A DNA stretch of 8,200 nt, from positions 1 through 8,200 of the forward strand of contig JAKSCP010000479.1 of the NCBI GenBank assembly GCA_022360535.1. The letters run 5' to 3'. The notes under the pieces were generated by a model, which had not been told where the DNA came from, did no database searches, and saw nothing but the letters and a program-made list of their open reading frames with translations. A program made the position numbers and the translations under genes. Source of the stretch: Pseudomonadales bacterium. Lineage in GTDB: Bacteria > Pseudomonadota > Gammaproteobacteria > Pseudomonadales > Pseudohongiellaceae. Below, piece by piece: positions 5,958 through 8,200 of the stretch (its first letter is position 1; each line of letters starts with the position of its first letter).

Positions 5958-6025
5958 AGACAAAGCGTTCAGATTCGGTTCAGTGCTGGATACCGTTTAG
6001 CTAACTCAATATGCAAAGTAATCCG

Positions 6026-6050
6026 ATAGCGGCAGGGATTTGTCCGCTAT
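6026..6050 (-). terminator. Stem-loop downstream of the SRAP gene, weak terminator candidate
   Basis: ATAGCGG (6026-6032) and CCGCTAT (6044-6050) form a perfect 7-bp stem with an 11-nt loop, 17 nt past the SRAP stop codon on the minus strand. No U-tract follows it, so it is not a classical intrinsic terminator; it may stabilise the 3' end or work with Rho. Confidence 0.35.
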
Positions 6051-6066
6051 TCATTACCAGGCCCTT

Positions 6067-6744
6067 TTATACAACGATCAGAAAAGAGTCTTCGATAGCA
6101 TCCCATTTACTGGGCTTACCGATCCTGGTCACCCGCATCGGTTTGGTGACTTTGGGTTCCAGTAGCGATTCGAATTCCTCTACTGCCTGAAATTCTGGGT
6201 CTAACCACTTACGCACCAGGTCTTTATCTTCGAAATCAATCATCAGGGGCATCGATTTCGGATGTATTGCATCCCACTGTGGTGTGAGTGGTGGCAAGGT
6301 GATAATAGAAGCCGAATAAACAATCTCGCCAGTTTCATGATTCAGGTGTTCTTTATACAAACCACCAAAAGCGATAGCTGAGTTTTCAAGCTCGATTTTG
6401 TGATAGGTTTTTTTATCGCCGAGGCCTTCAATAAAAGCACTGGCGGGAATGAGGCAGCGGGATTCCCGAAAAGGTTTATAGGAAATACCTCGTTTATTGT
6501 TGAGTTTGTCGGAGCGGGAATTGAAGCTGGCGTATTTGTAATTTGGTTTCAGTGTTTGCGGATCAAGGAACAGCCACCAGATCGCCTCAGATACCTGGCG
6601 CCTACCTCCTTTCTCATGAACGATGGCGATGCGACCACCCGGCGCGATGTCATCACTGAAAAAAGATCCTTGCAGACTAATGCCCAGTGACGCGCAAAGT
6701 CTTTGAATCTCGGGGTTAAAAACCAGGTTAAAACGACCACACAT
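6067..6744 (-). CDS. SRAP-domain protein (YedK/HMCES type, abasic-site DNA-protein crosslinker)
   Basis: The 225-residue protein begins MCGRF. In this family the initiator methionine is removed so that Cys2 becomes the N-terminal nucleophile, which bonds covalently to abasic sites in single-stranded DNA and shields them. This fixes the start at ATG 6744 rather than an upstream in-frame codon at 6777. The other active-site residues line up with E. coli YedK: N75 in FNSRSDKL, E106 in PASAFIEG and H161 in IHPKSMPLM. IAPGG (33-37) is the usual early loop. The common GFYEW box is replaced here by AFIEG, and HDRMP by HPKSMP, so this is a divergent subfamily. ACGGA 6 nt upstream is a modest ribosome site. 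It is divergent from the esterase gene at 6835, with a 90-bp spacer. I saw no LexA-type CTGT-N8-ACAG site, so SOS control is not supported despite the family name. Confidence 0.9.
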   Translation of the reverse strand: MCGRFNLVFNPEIQRLCASLGISLQGSFFSDDIAPGGRIAIVHEKGGRRQVSEAIWWLFLDPQTLKPNYKYASFNSRSDKLNNKRGISYKPFRESRCLIPASAFIEGLGDKKTYHKIELENSAIAFGGLYKEHLNHETGEIVYSASIITLPPLTPQWDAIHPKSMPLMIDFEDKDLVRKWLDPEFQAVEEFESLLEPKVTKPMRVTRIGKPSKWDAIEDSFLIVV

Positions 6745-6785
6745 TGCATTCCGTGGACTGACGAGTGTAAAGTCCAATTCCTTCT

Positions 6786-6814
6786 TCTTTAATTAGTCGT
6801 CCATCATTTATACA
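6786..6814 (+). promoter_or_regulatory. Weak promoter candidate for the tannase-family gene
   Basis: TATACA (6809-6814) lies about 20 bp before the start codon and has a poor -35 (TCTTTA, 6786-6791) at 17 bp spacing. It would give a very short leader containing AAGG. Support is positional only. Confidence 0.22.
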
Positions 6815-6834
6815 AGAACAATAAGGTTTGCACC

Positions 6835-8200
6835 ATGAAATCACTGGTTCACTTTGGCATCGTAAGTTTGCTTCTCTTCCTCTCAACCGGCAGCGCTGGC
6901 TCATTAGCACAAGGATCAAGCAATTCCGGCATGTCTTGCGAAGCCCTGGCAGACCTTCGAAGCCTGACTATTACCCGTGCAGAAGTAACAGAGAACCCCT
7001 TCGATGGTTCAAGTTACTGCTACGTGCGAGGCATTATTAGTCCTGCCATCCATTTTCATGCGCAACTTCCGTTGCCACAAAACTGGAACGGTCGCTTCCT
7101 GCAGTGGGGGGATGGCGGTAAAGACGGTGATCTGGACTATGCCAACCATCGGGTTGCTGAAGGTTATGCCGTGACCAATAGCAATATGGGTCATGACAAT
7201 GGTGTCGAGCCCGGCGCGTCATTTGCCTTCAACAACCGCCAGGCAGAAATTGATTTTGGTTATCGCGCAGTACATCTAACGGTAATGGCTGGCAAACGTC
7301 TGGTGCGTGAGTACTACGGGAACCGCCCCGAATACTCGTATTTTGAAGGCTGTTCCCAAGGTGGTCGTCAGGCCTTTATGTCGGCCCAGCGCTATCCAGC
7401 AGATTTCGATGGCATCATCGCTGGCGCACCGGCCTTTAACTATCAGGGCCTGAATGCCGCTGGTACCTGGAATCTGCAGCGGGTATTCAGAGACAACCTG
7501 GTAGGCAATCTGGCTGTAGACAGCAATGGCGATGGCAGCTATGACAGCCTCAGTCTGATCGATGTCTTGCACAATAAAGTATTAGAGAAATGCGATGCCA
7601 ATGATGGTTTGCTCGATGGCTTAGTGAGTGATCCACTTAGTTGCGGTTTCAATCCGAACCTGGACCTGGCCGATGTCATGTGCCCGACCAATTCCAGTGA
7701 CGGAAGTTGCTTCACCCAGGCACAGCTGCAAACAGTGAACGATCTCTATAACGGACCTCGGGACGATGCTGGTCGCCAGGTATATCCCGGCAAGATGTTT
7801 GGATCCGAACCCCACTGGCCGCGTTACTACATTCCCTGGGTTGAAAACAACATGGGGCCGTCTAAGCTTACCGGTGTCGCTGGCGATCATATGAATTATC
7901 TTTTCTATGAAAAGGATCCAGGTGTCACAGTTCCTGACGTGCGAGATATTGATTACCAGGCCAGAACTGATAGCGTATTTCCAGAATTTCACTGGGTCGA
8001 TTGGGACATCAATGATTTCTTTTCCGGCAAAGGTGATTTAATGAAATCTATTACCGATGCCAATGACCCCGATTTAAGCCGTTACCTGATAGACGCAGGT
8101 GGCAAGCTTCTCATCTACCATGGTCTTATCGATACCTTGATCGTGGCAACGGACACGATCAATTACTACAACGACATGGTAGACACCACGTTCAACGGCA
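6835..8200 (+). CDS. Secreted tannase / feruloyl-esterase-family hydrolase, C-terminus missing at right edge
   Basis: The frame is open from ATG 6835 to the window edge, giving 455 codons of a protein that usually has about 500-600. AAGG (6823-6826) lies 8 nt upstream. Residues 1-25 form a Sec signal peptide with probable cleavage after SLA, so the enzyme acts in the periplasm or outside. The mature part matches the tannase/feruloyl esterase B family, which hydrolyses ester bonds of phenolic acids such as galloyl or feruloyl esters. The nucleophile is S174 in GCSQGGR, next to C173, which in the family forms a disulfide with a cysteine beside the catalytic histidine. The catalytic acid is probably D433 in YHGLIDTLI; the histidine is beyond the edge. 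CDANDGLLDG (253-262) is the family's calcium-site region. DSNGDGSYD (229-237) upstream looks like an additional EF-hand-like loop. The substrate cannot be read from sequence; aryl-ester or MHETase-like activity are alternatives within the family. Confidence 0.9.
   Translation, partial: MKSLVHFGIVSLLLFLSTGSAGSLAQGSSNSGMSCEALADLRSLTITRAEVTENPFDGSSYCYVRGIISPAIHFHAQLPLPQNWNGRFLQWGDGGKDGDLDYANHRVAEGYAVTNSNMGHDNGVEPGASFAFNNRQAEIDFGYRAVHLTVMAGKRLVREYYGNRPEYSYFEGCSQGGRQAFMSAQRYPADFDGIIAGAPAFNYQGLNAAGTWNLQRVFRDNLVGNLAVDSNGDGSYDSLSLIDVLHNKVLEKCDANDGLLDGLVSDPLSCGFNPNLDLADVMCPTNSSDGSCFTQAQLQTVNDLYNGPRDDAGRQVYPGKMFGSEPHWPRYYIPWVENNMGPSKLTGVAGDHMNYLFYEKDPGVTVPDVRDIDYQARTDSVFPEFHWVDWDINDFFSGKGDLMKSITDANDPDLSRYLIDAGGKLLIYHGLIDTLIVATDTINYYNDMVDTTFNG

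Noticed and set aside
5997..6004. Perfect palindrome TTAGCTAA as an operator
   Set aside because: Only 8 bp, AT-rich and isolated; easily a chance occurrence.
6745..6777. Longer SRAP version starting at 6777
   Set aside because: SRAP chemistry needs Cys at position 2, which only the ATG at 6744 gives.
6745..6834. LexA/SOS box between the SRAP and tannase-family genes
   Set aside because: No CTGT-N8-ACAG or close variant was found on either strand, so SOS regulation was not called.
1..8200. Mobile element, phage or defence island
   Set aside because: No transposase, integrase, terminal inverted repeats, tRNA attachment site or toxin/effector domains; the genes are metabolic and envelope-related.

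Overview
The window looks like chromosomal DNA of a Gram-negative bacterium, most likely a gammaproteobacterium, perhaps marine. This is inferred from gene content (glutathione-dependent formaldehyde detoxification, a secreted tannase/feruloyl-esterase-type enzyme, a YedK/HMCES-type SRAP protein, an inositol-monophosphatase-family gene), near-even base composition judged by eye, and Shine-Dalgarno-led genes. No rRNA, tRNA, CRISPR array, transposase or integrase was seen.

Region 1 (1-240, minus) is the N-terminal 80 codons of an inositol-monophosphatase-family gene that runs off the left edge. A divergent spacer of about 150 bp follows. It carries three AATTG motifs at helical spacing and a weak promoter candidate.

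Region 2 (395-4324, plus) is the core of the window: a tight four-gene operon. It encodes a GtrA-like four-helix membrane protein, a DprE1-like FAD oxidoreductase, a DprE2-like short-chain reductase, and a HAD-phosphatase/UbiA-prenyltransferase fusion. The first three are in the same order as mycobacterial Rv3789-Rv3790-Rv3791, and the UbiA part resembles Rv3806c. Together they could run the whole route from PRPP and polyprenyl phosphate to polyprenyl-phosphoryl-arabinose: phosphoribosyl transfer (UbiA), removal of the 5-phosphate (HAD), 2'-oxidation (DprE1) and 2'-keto reduction (DprE2). GtrA could help the lipid-linked sugar cross the inner membrane. The arabinosyltransferase and the final acceptor are not in the window.

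Region 3 (4326-6744, minus) holds three genes that converge on the operon with a single base between stop codons. Going leftward from 6744 they are an SRAP-domain protein (abasic-site crosslinking type), a small secreted tectonin-repeat protein with an arginine-rich tail, and S-formylglutathione hydrolase with a TTG start.

Region 4 (6835-8200, plus) is a secreted tannase/feruloyl-esterase-family hydrolase, transcribed divergently from the SRAP gene and cut by the right edge before its catalytic histidine.

Most starts needed correction from the longest open frame. DprE1 begins at 831, the tectonin protein at 5872 and the SRAP protein at 6744. The HAD-UbiA fusion and the formylglutathione hydrolase use TTG.
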